DNA of 64,000 nucleotides from Tautonia marina. GTDB lineage: Bacteria > Planctomycetota > Planctomycetia > Isosphaerales > Isosphaeraceae. Positions within the stretch are counted from its first letter, which is position 1; the number at the start of each line of letters is the position of its first letter. The position numbers and the translations under genes were made by a program. Of this stretch, positions 45,795 to 57,061 are shown in pieces. The stretch lies in NCBI RefSeq assembly GCF_009177065.1, contig NZ_WEZF01000002.1, positions 186,001 through 250,000 of the forward strand, written 5' to 3'. Under the pieces are notes generated by a model that was given only the letters and a program-made list of their open reading frames with translations, ran no database searches and was not told the origin of the DNA.

Positions 45795-47264
45795 TCAGGC
45801 CAGCAGCTTGGTGGCCACCGTTCCTCCCACATCGGTCAGGCGGAAGTTTCGACCCTGCGAGGTAAAGGTCACGCGGGTATGATCGAGGCCGAGGAGGTGG
45901 AGAATCGTGGCGTGAAAGTCGTTGACGTGCATCGGGTCCTCGACGGCATGATAGCCGAGATCGTCGGTTCGGCCGTAGGTAGTGCCTCCCCGAACCCCGC
46001 CACCAGCCATCCAGGCGCAGAAGGCCTCCTTGTGGTGATCGCGGCCGGCGGTGCCACGATCCCCCTGGAGCATGGGGGTCCGGCCGAATTCTCCGGTAAA
46101 GATGACGAGGGTGTCATCGAGGAGCCCGCGCTGCTTTAAGTCCTGGATCAACGCCGCGCAAGGCTGGTCGATCTCCCTGGCCTTGTTGGGCAACCCGTTG
46201 AAGATGTTGCCATGGTGATCCCAGTCGGCATTGAACAGTTGCACGAACCGGACGCCGCGCTCGACCAGCCTACGGGCGAGCAGGCAATGATTCGCAAAGC
46301 TCGCGCGGCCAGGCTTGGTCCCGTAAAGTCGATGAATGTGAGGCGGCTCGGACGCCAGATCGACGAGTTCCGGCACCGAAGATTGCATCCGGTACGCCAT
46401 CTCGTACTGGGCAATGCGCGTGGTGATCTCGGGGTCGCCGACCGTGTGAAGCCGTTCGGTGTTCAACTCGCGGATCCCGTCGAGGATGGTTCGGCGATCG
46501 GTCGATGACATCCCAGGAGGGTTTGAGAGGAACAGGACCGGATCGCCTCCGTCTCGGAACTCGACCCCTTGATGCACGGTTGGCAAGAAGCCGCTGCCCC
46601 AGAGATTGCTCCCCCCGCCCGCGAGCTTGCCGGTCAGCATGACAACGAAGCTGGGCAGGTCGTCGGCCTCGCTCCCCAGTCCATAGCTGACCCACGAGCC
46701 AAGGCTCGGGCGGCCCAGCTGACCGAATCCGGTTTGAAGAAACAATTGCGCGGGGCCGTGATTGAATTCCTCGGTCTTGAGGGTCTTGATCACCGCCAGG
46801 TCGTCGGCCACGCCCGCCAGGTGAGGAAGCAACTCGGAAAGCTCAAGGCCCGACTCGCCGTGACGATCAAAGCGAAACCGAGTTCCGAGCAGTTTCGGAT
46901 GCCCCCGGAGAAAGGCGAAGCGCTGGCCTTCGAGCAGTGATTCCGGACAGAGTTGACCGTCGTACGCGACCAGTTCCGGCTTGTACTCGAATAGATCAAG
47001 ATGCGAAGGTGCCCCCACCATATGCAGGAAAATCACGTTCTTTGCCCGAGGAACATGATGCGTCGGTCGGGGGCCTCGCACGTCCGCGGCCATCACGCCT
47101 CGATCTCGGTCGAGCATGGCCGACAGCGCGATGGCTCCCAGGCCCATCCCTGATCGTCGAAACAGTTCGCGACGGGTCAATCCGATGCGTAGGTGATCGA
47201 TCGAGTTCATGGGAACGGGTTCCAAGGCTGAGGGGGTCCGATCAGCTCGCTCGGGAAGCGTCAT
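45795..47264 (-). CDS. DUF1501 family secreted protein
   Basis: About 489 residues. A Tat-like signal ([20 protein letters not shown]) is followed by [22 protein letters not shown], a long middle region with [21 protein letters not shown] split around residue 200, and [18 protein letters not shown] with [17 protein letters not shown] near the end. The ATG at 47264 is inside an ATGA overlap with the stop of the upstream DUF1549/DUF1553 gene, which is why it is chosen. The ATG at 47210 would place the signal at the very N-terminus, as in relatives, and cannot be excluded. The role is unassigned; the pair arrangement is typical of planctomycetes. Confidence 0.88.
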   Translation of the reverse strand: MTLPERADRTPSALEPVPMNSIDHLRIGLTRRELFRRSGMGLGAIALSAMLDRDRGVMAADVRGPRPTHHVPRAKNVIFLHMVGAPSHLDLFEYKPELVAYDGQLCPESLLEGQRFAFLRGHPKLLGTRFRFDRHGESGLELSELLPHLAGVADDLAVIKTLKTEEFNHGPAQLFLQTGFGQLGRPSLGSWVSYGLGSEADDLPSFVVMLTGKLAGGGSNLWGSGFLPTVHQGVEFRDGGDPVLFLSNPPGMSSTDRRTILDGIRELNTERLHTVGDPEITTRIAQYEMAYRMQSSVPELVDLASEPPHIHRLYGTKPGRASFANHCLLARRLVERGVRFVQLFNADWDHHGNIFNGLPNKAREIDQPCAALIQDLKQRGLLDDTLVIFTGEFGRTPMLQGDRGTAGRDHHKEAFCAWMAGGGVRGGTTYGRTDDLGYHAVEDPMHVNDFHATILHLLGLDHTRVTFTSQGRNFRLTDVGGTVATKLLA

Positions 47265-49792
47265 TCCCTGGTAATCGTCTCGTCGAGATTCAAGAGCACA
47301 TTCGCCACGCCGAGCCAGGCCGCCCAGGCAGCCGGATCGATCGTCGGATCGGTGGGATCGCTCAGCAGGGCCTTCGCTGCTCGGGGATCGTCGGAATAAC
47401 GATCGTGCAGGGTGTTCCAAACATTGGTCAACGATTCAATCTCCGACGAGGTCGGCGAGCGGACCAGGCAGAGGCGAAAGGCATGGATCAGGCGGTCGTC
47501 GAAACTGTCCTCGGGGTGTTCCGTCAGGAGCCGGCGGGCCAGGGCGCGTGCAATTTCGACGTAGGCCGGATCATTGAGCAGGGTCAACGCCTGGAGCGGC
47601 GTATTGGTTCGCGAGCGTTGGACAAGACATTGCGAGCGATCGGAAGAATCGAAGGCAACGAAGCTCGGATAGGGAGCGCTTCGTCGCCAGATGGTATACA
47701 AACCTCGACGATGACGGTCGGGGCCGGTGCTGGTCCGATAGGTATTATCCACCAGGCCGGTCACGCGCCAGATGTTCTCCGGCTGAGGAGGGAAGACCGG
47801 CGGTCCCCCCATCGTTTCCGAAAGCAAACCGGCGGCAAACAAGGCATTGTCTCGGATCGTCTCAGCATCGAGTCGGAATCGAGCCCCTCGGGCAAATAAC
47901 GCGTTGTCCGGGTCACGCTCGAGCAGTTCGCTTGAGACCGCGGAGGATTGCCGATACGTACGCGAGGTCACGATCAGGCGATGCAGATGCTTGGTTGACC
48001 AGCCCGATTCGACGAACTCGACCGCCAGCCAGTCGAGAAGATCGGGGTGCGAGGGCCGGGCCCCTTGCGTCCCGAAGTCCTCTGGCGTCGTCACCAGTCC
48101 GCGACCGAAGAAGGCGAGCCAGGCCCGGTTGACTGCCACCCGACCGATGAGCGGATTTGCGGGATCCACGAGCCATTGAGCCAATCCGAGGCGATTCCTC
48201 GGCGCCTCTGCTGGCAACGGATGAAGTATCTCGGGAACGCCCGGCTGAACCTGTGGGCCCGGGTCGAGAAAATTCCCCCTCTTCATGAGGAACGTCGGCC
48301 GGGGCTCATCCAGTTCAATCATGACGAGCGAGCGGGCCGGCGCCAGGGCTTCGAGCTGTTCGTCCAGTTCGGCCAGGCGTTGTCGAGCCGTCGCCAGCTC
48401 GGGATGATCGGCAACCAGGTGGTTCTTGAGCGTTTGTTGCTGGGCCTTGCTCCGATCCTCGTCAGCAATGGCTAGCACCTTCTGAATCGGTGCGGGAAGA
48501 CGGGCAAGCCGTTCCGGATCGAGGCGAAGCTGCTCCTCCCACTCGAACCGGCCATTCCAGACCTGATCGGTCAGCGTGTTGAGATGTTCAACGAGGGGGC
48601 CGCGACGATTGGCCAATTCCTCGCGCCGGGCCACGACTTCGGCGGAGGAGGGAATTTCCATCGCCGGACCCGTGAAATCGAGTTCCGACGTGTTCCCCTC
48701 GGTCCGGAAGATGGTTTCGATCGGCGTATTGTTGAAGTAGGCGAAGAGTTGATAGTATTCGCGCTGGGTGATTGGATCGTATTTGTGATTATGACACTGA
48801 GCGCAGGCGATGGTCGACCCGAGCCAGACGGTCGCCATGGCATTGACCCGATCAACAACACCGTTGACGCGGTTTTCCTCCTGATCCACGCCCGCCTCGA
48901 CGTTGACCGGATTGCCCCGGTTGAAGCCGGTCGCGATGCGCTGGTCGATCGATGCGTCGGGAAAGAGATCGCCGGCGAGTTGCTCGACGGTGAACTGGTC
49001 GAACGGCATATCGGCATTCAGCGCCTGGACGACCCAGTCACGGTAGGGCCAGACATCCCGAAACCCATCGCGTTGAAATCCGTTCGAATCGGCAAATCGA
49101 GCCAGGTCGAGCCAGGGGGTCGCCCACCGCTCGCCGTATCGAGGGGAGGCGAGCAGGCGATCGACGATCCGATCGTAGGCGTCGGGTCGTTCGTCCTGGA
49201 GAAAGGCATCCACCTCCTCGGGAGTCGGCGGCAAGCCGGTAATGTCGAGCGAGAGGCGGCGGATGAGGGTTGCTCGATCGGCCTCGGGAGATGGTTCAAT
49301 CCCAACCTTATTCAGTCGGGCTCGAATGAACCGATCAATCGGGTTTCGACACCACTCCTGATCCCCAATGTCGGGCAAGTCCGGGCGAACCGGAGGGAGG
49401 TACGCCCAGTGATTCGATGCGGGTTCGTCGTCCCCAGGCCAGTCGGCCCCCTGCGCAATCCAGGCTCGAATCGCCTCGATCTGCGCGGGGGCCAGACGAT
49501 TCCCCGAGGGAGGCATTCGATCGAGTTCGTCGTGCGATTCAACCCGGAACCACAACTCGCTCGCATCGGGATCACCCGGCACCAGAGCCGGCTCTCCCGA
49601 GTCTGTCGGCAGCAATGCCTCGCGTCGGGAGGTCAGGAGCAGCCCCCCCTTTCGGTCCTCCGAACCGTGACAGCCGAGACAGTGAGCCTCGAAAATCGGA
49701 CGGATGGTCCGATCGAAGTCAATCGGCTCCTCGGCACGTGAGGGAATCGAAGCAACGATGCAGCAGAACAGAAGAAGCCGACGCTGTACCAT
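47261..49792 (-). CDS. PSCyt1-DUF1549-DUF1553 protein
   Basis: An 843-residue secreted protein with a signal peptide (about 1-20). A planctomycete cytochrome c domain (PSCyt1) follows, with the haem site CLGCHG at about 38-43 and the later RMPPSGN Met region near 92. DUF1549 comes next ([49 protein letters not shown]), then a linker and DUF1553 ([44 protein letters not shown]). This is the full domain set; the copy at 5.5 kb lacks the cytochrome. It is coupled by ATGA to the DUF1501 gene. An electron-carrying surface role is inferred from the haem site. Confidence 0.92.
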   Translation of the reverse strand: MVQRRLLLFCCIVASIPSRAEEPIDFDRTIRPIFEAHCLGCHGSEDRKGGLLLTSRREALLPTDSGEPALVPGDPDASELWFRVESHDELDRMPPSGNRLAPAQIEAIRAWIAQGADWPGDDEPASNHWAYLPPVRPDLPDIGDQEWCRNPIDRFIRARLNKVGIEPSPEADRATLIRRLSLDITGLPPTPEEVDAFLQDERPDAYDRIVDRLLASPRYGERWATPWLDLARFADSNGFQRDGFRDVWPYRDWVVQALNADMPFDQFTVEQLAGDLFPDASIDQRIATGFNRGNPVNVEAGVDQEENRVNGVVDRVNAMATVWLGSTIACAQCHNHKYDPITQREYYQLFAYFNNTPIETIFRTEGNTSELDFTGPAMEIPSSAEVVARREELANRRGPLVEHLNTLTDQVWNGRFEWEEQLRLDPERLARLPAPIQKVLAIADEDRSKAQQQTLKNHLVADHPELATARQRLAELDEQLEALAPARSLVMIELDEPRPTFLMKRGNFLDPGPQVQPGVPEILHPLPAEAPRNRLGLAQWLVDPANPLIGRVAVNRAWLAFFGRGLVTTPEDFGTQGARPSHPDLLDWLAVEFVESGWSTKHLHRLIVTSRTYRQSSAVSSELLERDPDNALFARGARFRLDAETIRDNALFAAGLLSETMGGPPVFPPQPENIWRVTGLVDNTYRTSTGPDRHRRGLYTIWRRSAPYPSFVAFDSSDRSQCLVQRSRTNTPLQALTLLNDPAYVEIARALARRLLTEHPEDSFDDRLIHAFRLCLVRSPTSSEIESLTNVWNTLHDRYSDDPRAAKALLSDPTDPTIDPAAWAAWLGVANVLLNLDETITRE

Positions 49793-50086
49793 CGTGGTTC
49801 ATCCGGATCAGAGTCACAGGAACCTCAGTGTGAGGCAGGTCGATCGGCGAACGACGGTTCTTCTTCACGCTAACGTACGCCCCCGGATGTCGCAATTCTG
49901 GAGTCGAAAACCGTTGATTTTCGTCGGTGAGCGATTTCGTCTGCTGAGTGGAGGCACCGGTCTTCCTCGAAGTCTTTCTCCCGAGAACTCGAAAAGAGCG
50001 TCATCTCGCCCCGTGTGAGGCGATGCGTTAGGATAATGCCATCCGCGATTCTTTCTGACAGAACTGAAACCGCCCGAGATCGTTCG

Positions 50087-53000
50087 ATGCCTGCCTTCCG
50101 CAAACTCCTGGTCGCCAACCGAGGCGAAATCGCCATCCGGATCTTCCGCTCGGCGCACGAGCTGGGAATCCGGACTGTTGCGATTTACTCGCACGAGGAC
50201 CGCTTCGCCATGCATCGGCTCAAGGCCGATGAGGCGTACCATGTTGGGAAGCCGGGCGAGCCGATCCGCAGTTATCTCGGAATCGAGAACATCATCGCCT
50301 TGGCCGTCGAGAAAGAGGTCGACGCCATTCATCCCGGCTACGGCTTCTTGAGCGAGAATGCCACCTTCGCCCGGGCCTGCCAGGAAGCCGGGATCGTCTG
50401 GGTCGGGCCGAGGCCCGAGCTGCTCGACATGCTCGGCGACAAGGTCGCGGCGCGGAAGCTGGCCGAAGAAGCCGGCGTCCCCATCCTCGGCGGCACGAAA
50501 GAGCCGGTTTTGCCCGGCCCGGAGGCCCACGCCAAGGCCGAGGCGATGGGATACCCCGTCATCGTCAAGGCCGCGATGGGAGGCGGTGGTCGTGGGATGC
50601 GTGTCGTCGAGTCGGCCGACGAACTCGACAACGCCCTCGATCAGGCCCGGCGCGAGGCGCAAACGGCCTTCGATTGTCCCGACGTGTTCCTCGAAAAGTT
50701 CATTCGGCACGCGAAGCACATCGAGGTTCAGCTCCTCGGCGATCAGCACGGGAACCTCGTGCATTTGTACGAGCGTGATTGCTCGGTGCAACGGCGGCAC
50801 CAGAAGATTATTGAGATCGCCCCGGCCGCCAGCCTTGACCCGAAGCTCCGCGAGGCCATCTGCGACGCGGCTATCAAGCTCGGTCGCCACTGCGGGTACG
50901 ACAACGCCGGGACGGTCGAGTTCCTCGTTGATACCGACGCCAACTCCTTCTCGTTCATCGAGGTCAATCCTCGGATTCAGGTCGAGCACACGGTGACGGA
51001 GATGATCACCGGCGTCGATCTGATCAAGAGCCAGATTCTCATCGCCGGGAACACTCCCCTCTCCGATCCGGAAATCGGGCTCCCCAGCCAGGATGCCGTC
51101 GAGGTTCACGGCCACGCCTTCCAGTGCCGGATCACCACCGAGGACCCGGAGAACAACTTCACACCCGACTACGGGCGAATCACCTCCTACCGATCTCCCG
51201 GCGGCATGGGTCTGCGGCTCGACAGCGGCACGGCCATCACCGGAGCGATCGTCACGCCCTTTTACGACTCGATGCTCGTGAAGGTCAGCGCTCAGGGCAG
51301 GCGGTTCATCGACGCCGTGAATCGGATGAAGCGGGCGCTCGACGAGTTCCGCATTCGAGGGGTGAAAACCAACATCCCGTTCCTGCTCAACGTCATCGAC
51401 CACCCCGACTTCGCCGCCGGTCGTTGCACGACAAGGTTTATCGATCAGACCCCGGATCTTTTTATCTTCCCCAAGCGGCTCGACCGCGCCAGCCGATTGC
51501 TCAGTTTCGAGGCCGATGTCGCCGTCAACGGCTTCCCCGGCGTGACCCGGCCGAGTGGCTACACTCCCGATCCCGAGCCGGATCCCCCGGCGTATGATCA
51601 CACCGCCACGCCCCCCGATGGCTCTCGCCAGCGCTTCAAAGCCCTTGGCGCCGAGAAGTTCGCCGCCTGGGTTCGAGAACAGCCTCACCTGCTGCTCACC
51701 GACACGACCTTCCGAGACGCCCATCAGTCGTTGCTCGCCACCCGAATGCGGACCCGAGAGATGCTCCGGGTGGCCGCCGCCTACGCCCGCAATTGCCCCG
51801 AGCTGTTCTCGATCGAAATGTGGGGCGGAGCGACCTTCGACACTTCGATGCGATTCCTCAAGGAAGACCCCTGGGAACGCCTCGTCCAGCTTCGCGAGGC
51901 GATTCCGAACATCCTCTTCCAGATGCTCCTGCGCGGTTCGAATGCCGTCGGCTACACGAGCTATCCGGATAATGTCGTTCGGGCCTTCGTCAAGGAAGCG
52001 GCCGACGCCGGGATCGACCTGTTCCGCGTGTTCGACTCGCTGAACTGGGTGCCGAACATGGAGGTCTCGATCGAGGCCATCCGCGAGTCGGGTGCCCTCT
52101 GCGAGGCCGCCATCTGCTACACCGGCGACATTCTCGACCCGAAGCGCACCAAGTACGACCTGAAGTACTACGTCTCGATGGCGAAGGAGCTGGAAAAACG
52201 GGGTGCGAACCTCATCGCCATCAAGGACATGGCCGGGCTCTGCAAGCCCTATGCGGCCGAGCAGTTGATCAAGGCCCTTCGTGAGGAGGTCGGCCTGCCG
52301 ATCCACTTCCACACCCACGACATCGGCGGCGCCCAGGCGGCAAGCGTCGTGAAAGGGGCTGAGGTCGGGCTCGACATCGCCGACGGCGCGGTTGCGTCCA
52401 TGTCTGGCCTGACCTCGCAGCCGAGCCTCAACGCCATCGTCGAATCCCTCCGCTTCACCCCGAGGGATTCGAAGGTCAACCCCGCCCGCCTCATCGAGAT
52501 GAGCCAGTACTGGGAGGCCGCCCGAGCCCTCTACGCCCCCTTCGAAACCGGCCAGAAAGCGCCCTCGGCCGAAGTCTACGCTTACGAAATGCCCGGTGGC
52601 CAGTACACGAACCTTTTCCAGCAGGCCAAGGCCCTCGGCCTCGACGATCGCTGGCCAGAGGTCTGCGCGATGTACGCCGAGGTCAACCTCTTGTTCGGCG
52701 ACATCGTCAAGGTCACCCCCTCGTCCAAGGTCGTCGGCGACATGGCCCTGTTCATGGTCGCCAACAACCTGACCGCGGAAGACGTGGTTGACGAGAACCG
52801 CGAGCTGGCCTTCCCGGAAAGCGTGGTGGAGTTCGTCGAAGGTCGCCTTGGTCAGCCCCCAGGGGGATTCCCCCCGCTCGTCCAGCAGCGCATTCTCAAG
52901 GGCCGACCGGCAATGACCGACAGGCCAGGCAAGGACCTTCCTCCGGCCGACCTCGACGACGCCCGGCGGAAAGCGTCGGAGCTGCTCGGTCACGAGGCGA

Positions 53001-53536
53001 CGGTTCGAGACGCCTTGAGCCTCTTACTCTATCCGCGTGTCTTCCCCGAGCTGGCAAACCACCTGAGAAACTACTCCGACACCTCGGTCTTGCCCACGAC
53101 CGTCTTCTTCTTCGGCCCGGAGATCGGCGCGGAGCATCCGGTCGAGATCGAACAGGGCAAGACCTTGATCGTGAAGCTTGTGGCAATCGGCGAGCCCCAC
53201 GTCGACGGCACCCGCACCGCCTTCTTCGAGTTGAACGGGCAACCTCGCGAAATCATCGTGCCCGACCGCTCGCTCGCCTCGGCCGTCAAAACGGCTCCGA
53301 AGGCCGACCCGGGCGATCCGAACCAGATTGCCTCCCCCCTGCCCGGCCTGGTCGTGGGCGTGGCGGTCTCGGCGGGCGATCCGGTTCGCAAGGGCCAAAA
53401 GCTGCTCTCGATCGAGGCGATGAAGATGGAGACAACCCTCTACGCCGAGCGTCCCGGTCGGGTGGCCGAGGTCCTCGCCTCGGTCGGTCTCCAGGTCCAG
53501 GCCGGTGATCTTCTCATCCGGATGACCGACTCCTGA
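50087..53536 (+). CDS. pyc: Pyruvate carboxylase
   Basis: A 1149-residue biotin enzyme making oxaloacetate from pyruvate, bicarbonate and ATP, to refill the TCA cycle or feed gluconeogenesis. The biotin carboxylase domain spans 1-450 (KLLVANRGEIAIRIFRSAHE, the GGGGRGM ATP-grasp loop, EVNPRIQVEHTVTE). The carboxyltransferase domain (about 530-800) has LLTDTTFRDAHQSLLATRMR with the metal-site Asp, and FHTHDIGG. The biotin carrier domain ends the protein with EAMKMET, Lys1113 being the biotin site 36 residues from the C-terminus. Length is standard. The ATG at 50087 begins at the conserved N-terminus. The biotin ligase gene follows 30 nt downstream. Confidence 0.97.
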   Translation: MPAFRKLLVANRGEIAIRIFRSAHELGIRTVAIYSHEDRFAMHRLKADEAYHVGKPGEPIRSYLGIENIIALAVEKEVDAIHPGYGFLSENATFARACQEAGIVWVGPRPELLDMLGDKVAARKLAEEAGVPILGGTKEPVLPGPEAHAKAEAMGYPVIVKAAMGGGGRGMRVVESADELDNALDQARREAQTAFDCPDVFLEKFIRHAKHIEVQLLGDQHGNLVHLYERDCSVQRRHQKIIEIAPAASLDPKLREAICDAAIKLGRHCGYDNAGTVEFLVDTDANSFSFIEVNPRIQVEHTVTEMITGVDLIKSQILIAGNTPLSDPEIGLPSQDAVEVHGHAFQCRITTEDPENNFTPDYGRITSYRSPGGMGLRLDSGTAITGAIVTPFYDSMLVKVSAQGRRFIDAVNRMKRALDEFRIRGVKTNIPFLLNVIDHPDFAAGRCTTRFIDQTPDLFIFPKRLDRASRLLSFEADVAVNGFPGVTRPSGYTPDPEPDPPAYDHTATPPDGSRQRFKALGAEKFAAWVREQPHLLLTDTTFRDAHQSLLATRMRTREMLRVAAAYARNCPELFSIEMWGGATFDTSMRFLKEDPWERLVQLREAIPNILFQMLLRGSNAVGYTSYPDNVVRAFVKEAADAGIDLFRVFDSLNWVPNMEVSIEAIRESGALCEAAICYTGDILDPKRTKYDLKYYVSMAKELEKRGANLIAIKDMAGLCKPYAAEQLIKALREEVGLPIHFHTHDIGGAQAASVVKGAEVGLDIADGAVASMSGLTSQPSLNAIVESLRFTPRDSKVNPARLIEMSQYWEAARALYAPFETGQKAPSAEVYAYEMPGGQYTNLFQQAKALGLDDRWPEVCAMYAEVNLLFGDIVKVTPSSKVVGDMALFMVANNLTAEDVVDENRELAFPESVVEFVEGRLGQPPGGFPPLVQQRILKGRPAMTDRPGKDLPPADLDDARRKASELLGHEATVRDALSLLLYPRVFPELANHLRNYSDTSVLPTTVFFFGPEIGAEHPVEIEQGKTLIVKLVAIGEPHVDGTRTAFFELNGQPREIIVPDRSLASAVKTAPKADPGDPNQIASPLPGLVVGVAVSAGDPVRKGQKLLSIEAMKMETTLYAERPGRVAEVLASVGLQVQAGDLLIRMTDS

Positions 53537-53566
53537 TCGTTCGCTTCCCGAGGAGATCACCCCCCG

Positions 53567-54328
53567 ATGCCCGCCGGTTGGTCCGTCATCCGGCTTGGCG
53601 AGGTCGCTTCCACCAACGACCTCGCCAGGCAACACGCCCTGAATCCGATTGATCCGCCCACCTCTCCCCTGGTCTTCCAGGCCGATCGCCAGACCCAGGG
53701 TCGCGGTCGAGGATCAAACGCCTGGTGGTCCGACACGGGGAGCTTGACCTTTAGCGTCCTGCTCGACCCCTCGGCCTTCGGCCTGGAGGACCGGCACACG
53801 CCGCTTTCCTCGCTCGCAACCGCCGTGGCGGTGATCGAAACCGTCGAGCCGTGGGTCGATCGGGGCTCCGTCGCCCTCCGCTGGCCGAATGATGTCGAGA
53901 TCGACCACCGGAAAATTGCCGGCATTCTTCCCGAGCGCATCAACGGCCCGATCGGCCCAAGACTGATTATCGGTATCGGTTTGAACGTCCGGAGCAACCT
54001 CGACGACGCTCCCGACGAGGTCCGTCGCATGGCCGCTGCGCTCACCGAGTTCTCAGATCGAGCGATCTCGCCCGACGAACAGGAATCCCTGTTCGATCAC
54101 CTCCTCGAACGGCTCGATGCAAACCTCCGCTTACTCGCTCAGGACGATCCTGGCCTCGCCAGGTCGTGGGCCTCGCGGGACCAGCTGCGCGAGGCTCCCG
54201 TACGCATCGATCTGGGTGGCGAGATCGTTGAGGGGCTCGGTGGAGGGATTGGACCGGACGGGGGCCTTCGCATCCGGACCAATGCCGAAGATCGGGTGGT
54301 GTATGGGGGACGGATCCTCCGCGATTGA
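53567..54328 (+). CDS. birA: Biotin--[acetyl-CoA-carboxylase] ligase (BirA type, no DNA-binding domain)
   Basis: A 253-residue biotin protein ligase. VASTNDLARQHA, then QADRQTQGRGRG at about 38-49 (the GRGRG biotinyl-AMP loop), LRWPNDVEIDHRKIAGIL and IGIGLNV are diagnostic. It activates biotin with ATP and attaches it to a Lys in a biotin carrier domain. The N-terminal helix-turn-helix of E. coli BirA is missing, so this is the class I, non-repressor type. Its position 30 nt after pyruvate carboxylase on the same strand indicates co-transcription with its main target. The C-terminal SH3-like domain is short. Confidence 0.94.
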   Translation: MPAGWSVIRLGEVASTNDLARQHALNPIDPPTSPLVFQADRQTQGRGRGSNAWWSDTGSLTFSVLLDPSAFGLEDRHTPLSSLATAVAVIETVEPWVDRGSVALRWPNDVEIDHRKIAGILPERINGPIGPRLIIGIGLNVRSNLDDAPDEVRRMAAALTEFSDRAISPDEQESLFDHLLERLDANLRLLAQDDPGLARSWASRDQLREAPVRIDLGGEIVEGLGGGIGPDGGLRIRTNAEDRVVYGGRILRD

Positions 54329-54590
54329 GCCGACTCAATGCGTACGCCTCGGTCGACGCCTCCCGGGGTGAGCCGCACCTCAGCCCTCGTCAAGAAGCAG
54401 TCCATTCTCGGAATCTTCGGAAGAAGTCCGTCAAAAAATGGCCCCACGCGCCGTAGAGTCGTTCGATACCCAGGGCCGACCCGCGAAGCGATTCAAGGGG
54501 CCCGCAAGGCCGATTGCGGGAGCCTGTTCCACGATTGTCTATTGGTGACTGCGTCTTCCTCGATTTCGAGCATCCAGCAGGGAGTGTCTC

Positions 54591-55835
54591 GTGCCACGCC
54601 TGGCCTACTTCGTCAATTCGTACCCGATGCCGAGCCAGACGTTCATCCGGCGAGAGATCGGCTCACTGGAGGCGCAAGGCATCCCGGTCATCCGCTACGC
54701 GATCCGGGATTCGGGCCTCCCTCGGGTCGATCCGGACGATCAGGCCGAGTACGAGAAAACCCGCCGCCTGCTCGACTCCAGGGCCTTCGGCCTGCTCGGG
54801 GCCCTCGTCGCCACGATCTTCACTCGACCGGTGCGGTTTGTTCAGGCCCTCTCGGCGGCCTGGCGGTTGGGCCGTCGATCCGAACGTGGCCTGGCCTATC
54901 ACCTCATTTACCTTGCCGAGGCCTGTCTGCTCCGGCGCTGGGCTGATCGAGACGGAGTCAGTCACCTCCACGTGCACTTCGGCACCAACTCGGCCACGGT
55001 CGCCCTGCTCTGCCGACGACTGGGCGGCCCGACTTACAGCGTCACAGTCCACGGCCCCGAGGAGTTCGACGCCCCCCGAGCCCTCTCGCTTGCCGAGAAG
55101 GTGCGGCATTCCGCGTTCACCGTTGCCATCAGCTCGTTCGGCCGGAGTCAACTCTGGCGATGGGCTGATCCGGGCGACTGGGAAAAGATTCACGTCGTCC
55201 GATGCGGCCTGGCGGTTGATTTCCTCGATCGTCCCCCGAGCGACCCTCCCGAGGCCCCTCGGTTCCTCAACATCGGCCGACTCGCCCCCGAGAAGGGCCA
55301 GCTGGTTCTGATCGAGGCCGCGGCCGAGTTGCTCCGCCGAGGGCGCACCTTCGAGTTGACCCTGGTGGGCGACGGCACCTTCCGACCGATCCTGGAAGAT
55401 CTGATCGATCGCCGAGGCTTGCGCGATCACGTGCGCCTTGCCGGCTGGCAAAGTAGCGCCCAGGTCCGGGAGGCCCTGGAAGGAAGCCGGGCGCTGGTGC
55501 AATCCAGTTTTGCCGAAGGGCTTCCGGTGGTCATCATGGAAGCTCTGGCCCTGCACCGCCCGGTCATTTCGACCACGATCGCGGGCATTCCAGAATTGAT
55601 CCGCACCGGAGAGTCGGGCTGGCTCGTTCCGGCCGGATCAGTCTCCGACCTGGCCGACGCGATGGAATCGGCCCTCGACGCCACCCCCGCCGTACTCCGT
55701 CAGATGGGAAGCCTCGGCGCGGCCCGCGTCGCCGCCAACCACGATGTTCGCCGCGAGGCGGCTCGCCTGGCCGAACTCTTCCCAGGAATCGAACCGAGCC
55801 GGCTCCCGAAGGAACCGGCTCACCTCTCGGCCTGA
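54591..55835 (+). CDS. Glycosyltransferase, group 1 (GT4-like)
   Basis: A 414-residue GT-B glycosyltransferase. The N-terminal domain begins LAYFVNSYPMPSQTFIRREI. The C-terminal nucleotide-sugar domain has FLNIGRLAPEKGQLVLIEAA, LTLVGDGTFRPILEDLI and SFAEGLPVVIMEALALHRPV with the E-x7-E pair typical of GT4. It probably adds a sugar to a lipid-linked or surface glycan at the cytoplasmic face of the membrane; donor and acceptor are unknown. The GTG start has GGGAG 7 nt upstream. It converges on the DUF4380 gene with a gap of only 3 nt. Confidence 0.92.
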   Translation: MPRLAYFVNSYPMPSQTFIRREIGSLEAQGIPVIRYAIRDSGLPRVDPDDQAEYEKTRRLLDSRAFGLLGALVATIFTRPVRFVQALSAAWRLGRRSERGLAYHLIYLAEACLLRRWADRDGVSHLHVHFGTNSATVALLCRRLGGPTYSVTVHGPEEFDAPRALSLAEKVRHSAFTVAISSFGRSQLWRWADPGDWEKIHVVRCGLAVDFLDRPPSDPPEAPRFLNIGRLAPEKGQLVLIEAAAELLRRGRTFELTLVGDGTFRPILEDLIDRRGLRDHVRLAGWQSSAQVREALEGSRALVQSSFAEGLPVVIMEALALHRPVISTTIAGIPELIRTGESGWLVPAGSVSDLADAMESALDATPAVLRQMGSLGAARVAANHDVRREAARLAELFPGIEPSRLPKEPAHLSA

Positions 55836-55838
55836 CGA

Positions 55839-56867
55839 TCAGTCACGAATCAAAAGGGGCAAGACAGCCTCGATCGTCTCCTCGGCACCGTCACCCGCCT
55901 CGACATCGCGAACCAGCTCCCAGCGCTCGACGTGCTCGACCACCTCTCCCGGTCCGAGCCGGACGAGCGGCCCAAGGGTTTCGAGTTCGAGCATGTCTTC
56001 GTTGGTAAACGTCTCGTAATTGACCCCTCGGTCGGGATAAACCCTCCCCGAAAGATACGGAAACCGCTTGATGAACAGCGTTCCGTCGTTCAGATAGCCG
56101 ACCACGCCGAGCGGGGTCGAGATCCCCAGTTTCGTGGGGCCTCGATCGCTCTGCGGGTCTTGCCGAAGGGTCAGGGCCTTGGTTCCGAAGGTCCAGCGTG
56201 GGTCCTGGAAATCGAAGTAGGACCAGAGCGTCAGACCGAGTTGCGGCGCGAACATCTCGGCCGTGGCGTTCTCGGCCCCGCCGGGATGCGGGGCTTTCGG
56301 CGGCAAGGGGATCACCTCAATCCCGCCCGGCGCCATCACCGACAAGGCCCAGATGGCCAGTTCGGTCGGCTGGCGGCTGGCGTTGCGAATGCGGTGGATC
56401 ACCGTGGTCTCGGTCCCCGAAGGAGCGAGCGTGATCTCCATTTCCTTCTGGAACTGGAAGGTCGGGTCGGGCGGCAAGATGACGCGGACTTGCCCCGGTC
56501 CGATCTGTTCGTACTGGACCGGGCCGTTATCCGGAACGTAGGTCCGTGCCGGATCTTCGGGGCTGACCCAGAGGCGGTGCCCCCCCCGAATCTGCCAGCC
56601 GGACTCGCCGGAACCGCCGAGCTGGTCCTGGTAAAGCTTGAACACGTTCTCGCCGTCGGTCAGCCGATAACTGATCACACGGGGGCCGACGTCGAGCGTC
56701 ACGATCAGCTCGGCCTCGCCATTGCTGAGCTTGACGTTGTTCTTCCAGCCGCGAAACTCGACGATCTCCACGGTGACGTCCTCCTGCGCGGCGGCCGGAA
56801 CAGGCCCGGCGGCAATCAGCCCGGCGGCCGTCGCCAGGGCGCCGGCCGTGAGTCGTAGCGGTCGCAT
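55839..56867 (-). CDS. DUF4380 family secreted protein
   Basis: A 342-residue exported protein with a signal peptide of about 28 residues ending AAAQ. The DUF4380 body starts with EIVEFRGWKNNVKLSNGEAE and VTLDVGPRVISYRLTDGENVF, includes IRGGHRLWVSPEDPARTY and IHRIRNASRQPTELAIWALS, and ends with a GRVYPDRGVNYETFTNEDML strand region. The fold is related to galactose-mutarotase-like beta-sandwiches, so sugar binding outside the cytoplasm is plausible. No catalytic claim is made. Convergent with the glycosyltransferase. Confidence 0.85.
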   Translation of the reverse strand: MRPLRLTAGALATAAGLIAAGPVPAAAQEDVTVEIVEFRGWKNNVKLSNGEAELIVTLDVGPRVISYRLTDGENVFKLYQDQLGGSGESGWQIRGGHRLWVSPEDPARTYVPDNGPVQYEQIGPGQVRVILPPDPTFQFQKEMEITLAPSGTETTVIHRIRNASRQPTELAIWALSVMAPGGIEVIPLPPKAPHPGGAENATAEMFAPQLGLTLWSYFDFQDPRWTFGTKALTLRQDPQSDRGPTKLGISTPLGVVGYLNDGTLFIKRFPYLSGRVYPDRGVNYETFTNEDMLELETLGPLVRLGPGEVVEHVERWELVRDVEAGDGAEETIEAVLPLLIRD

Positions 56868-57061
56868 GGTCGCGATCCTCGGTCGTCTCGGGTGATGAAG
56901 TCCAGAACGAGATGCGGACGGTTGTCATCAGCCGGGCCTCGACCGGCTGCGAACCGCTCGCCAACGGTCGCACGGCGACCGCCGCTTGTCAAAGGGCCGG
57001 TGGTCGATTTCCGAAGGGTCAGGCGCCTCTGGCCTCGGCAAGTACGAAGGAGCCCGTCACG

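Noticed and set aside
49865-52993. A 1042-codon open frame antisense to pyruvate carboxylase
   Set aside because: It lies opposite a fully recognised enzyme and arises from third-position GC bias. Its translation has no domain and is rich in Gly, Asp and Arg.
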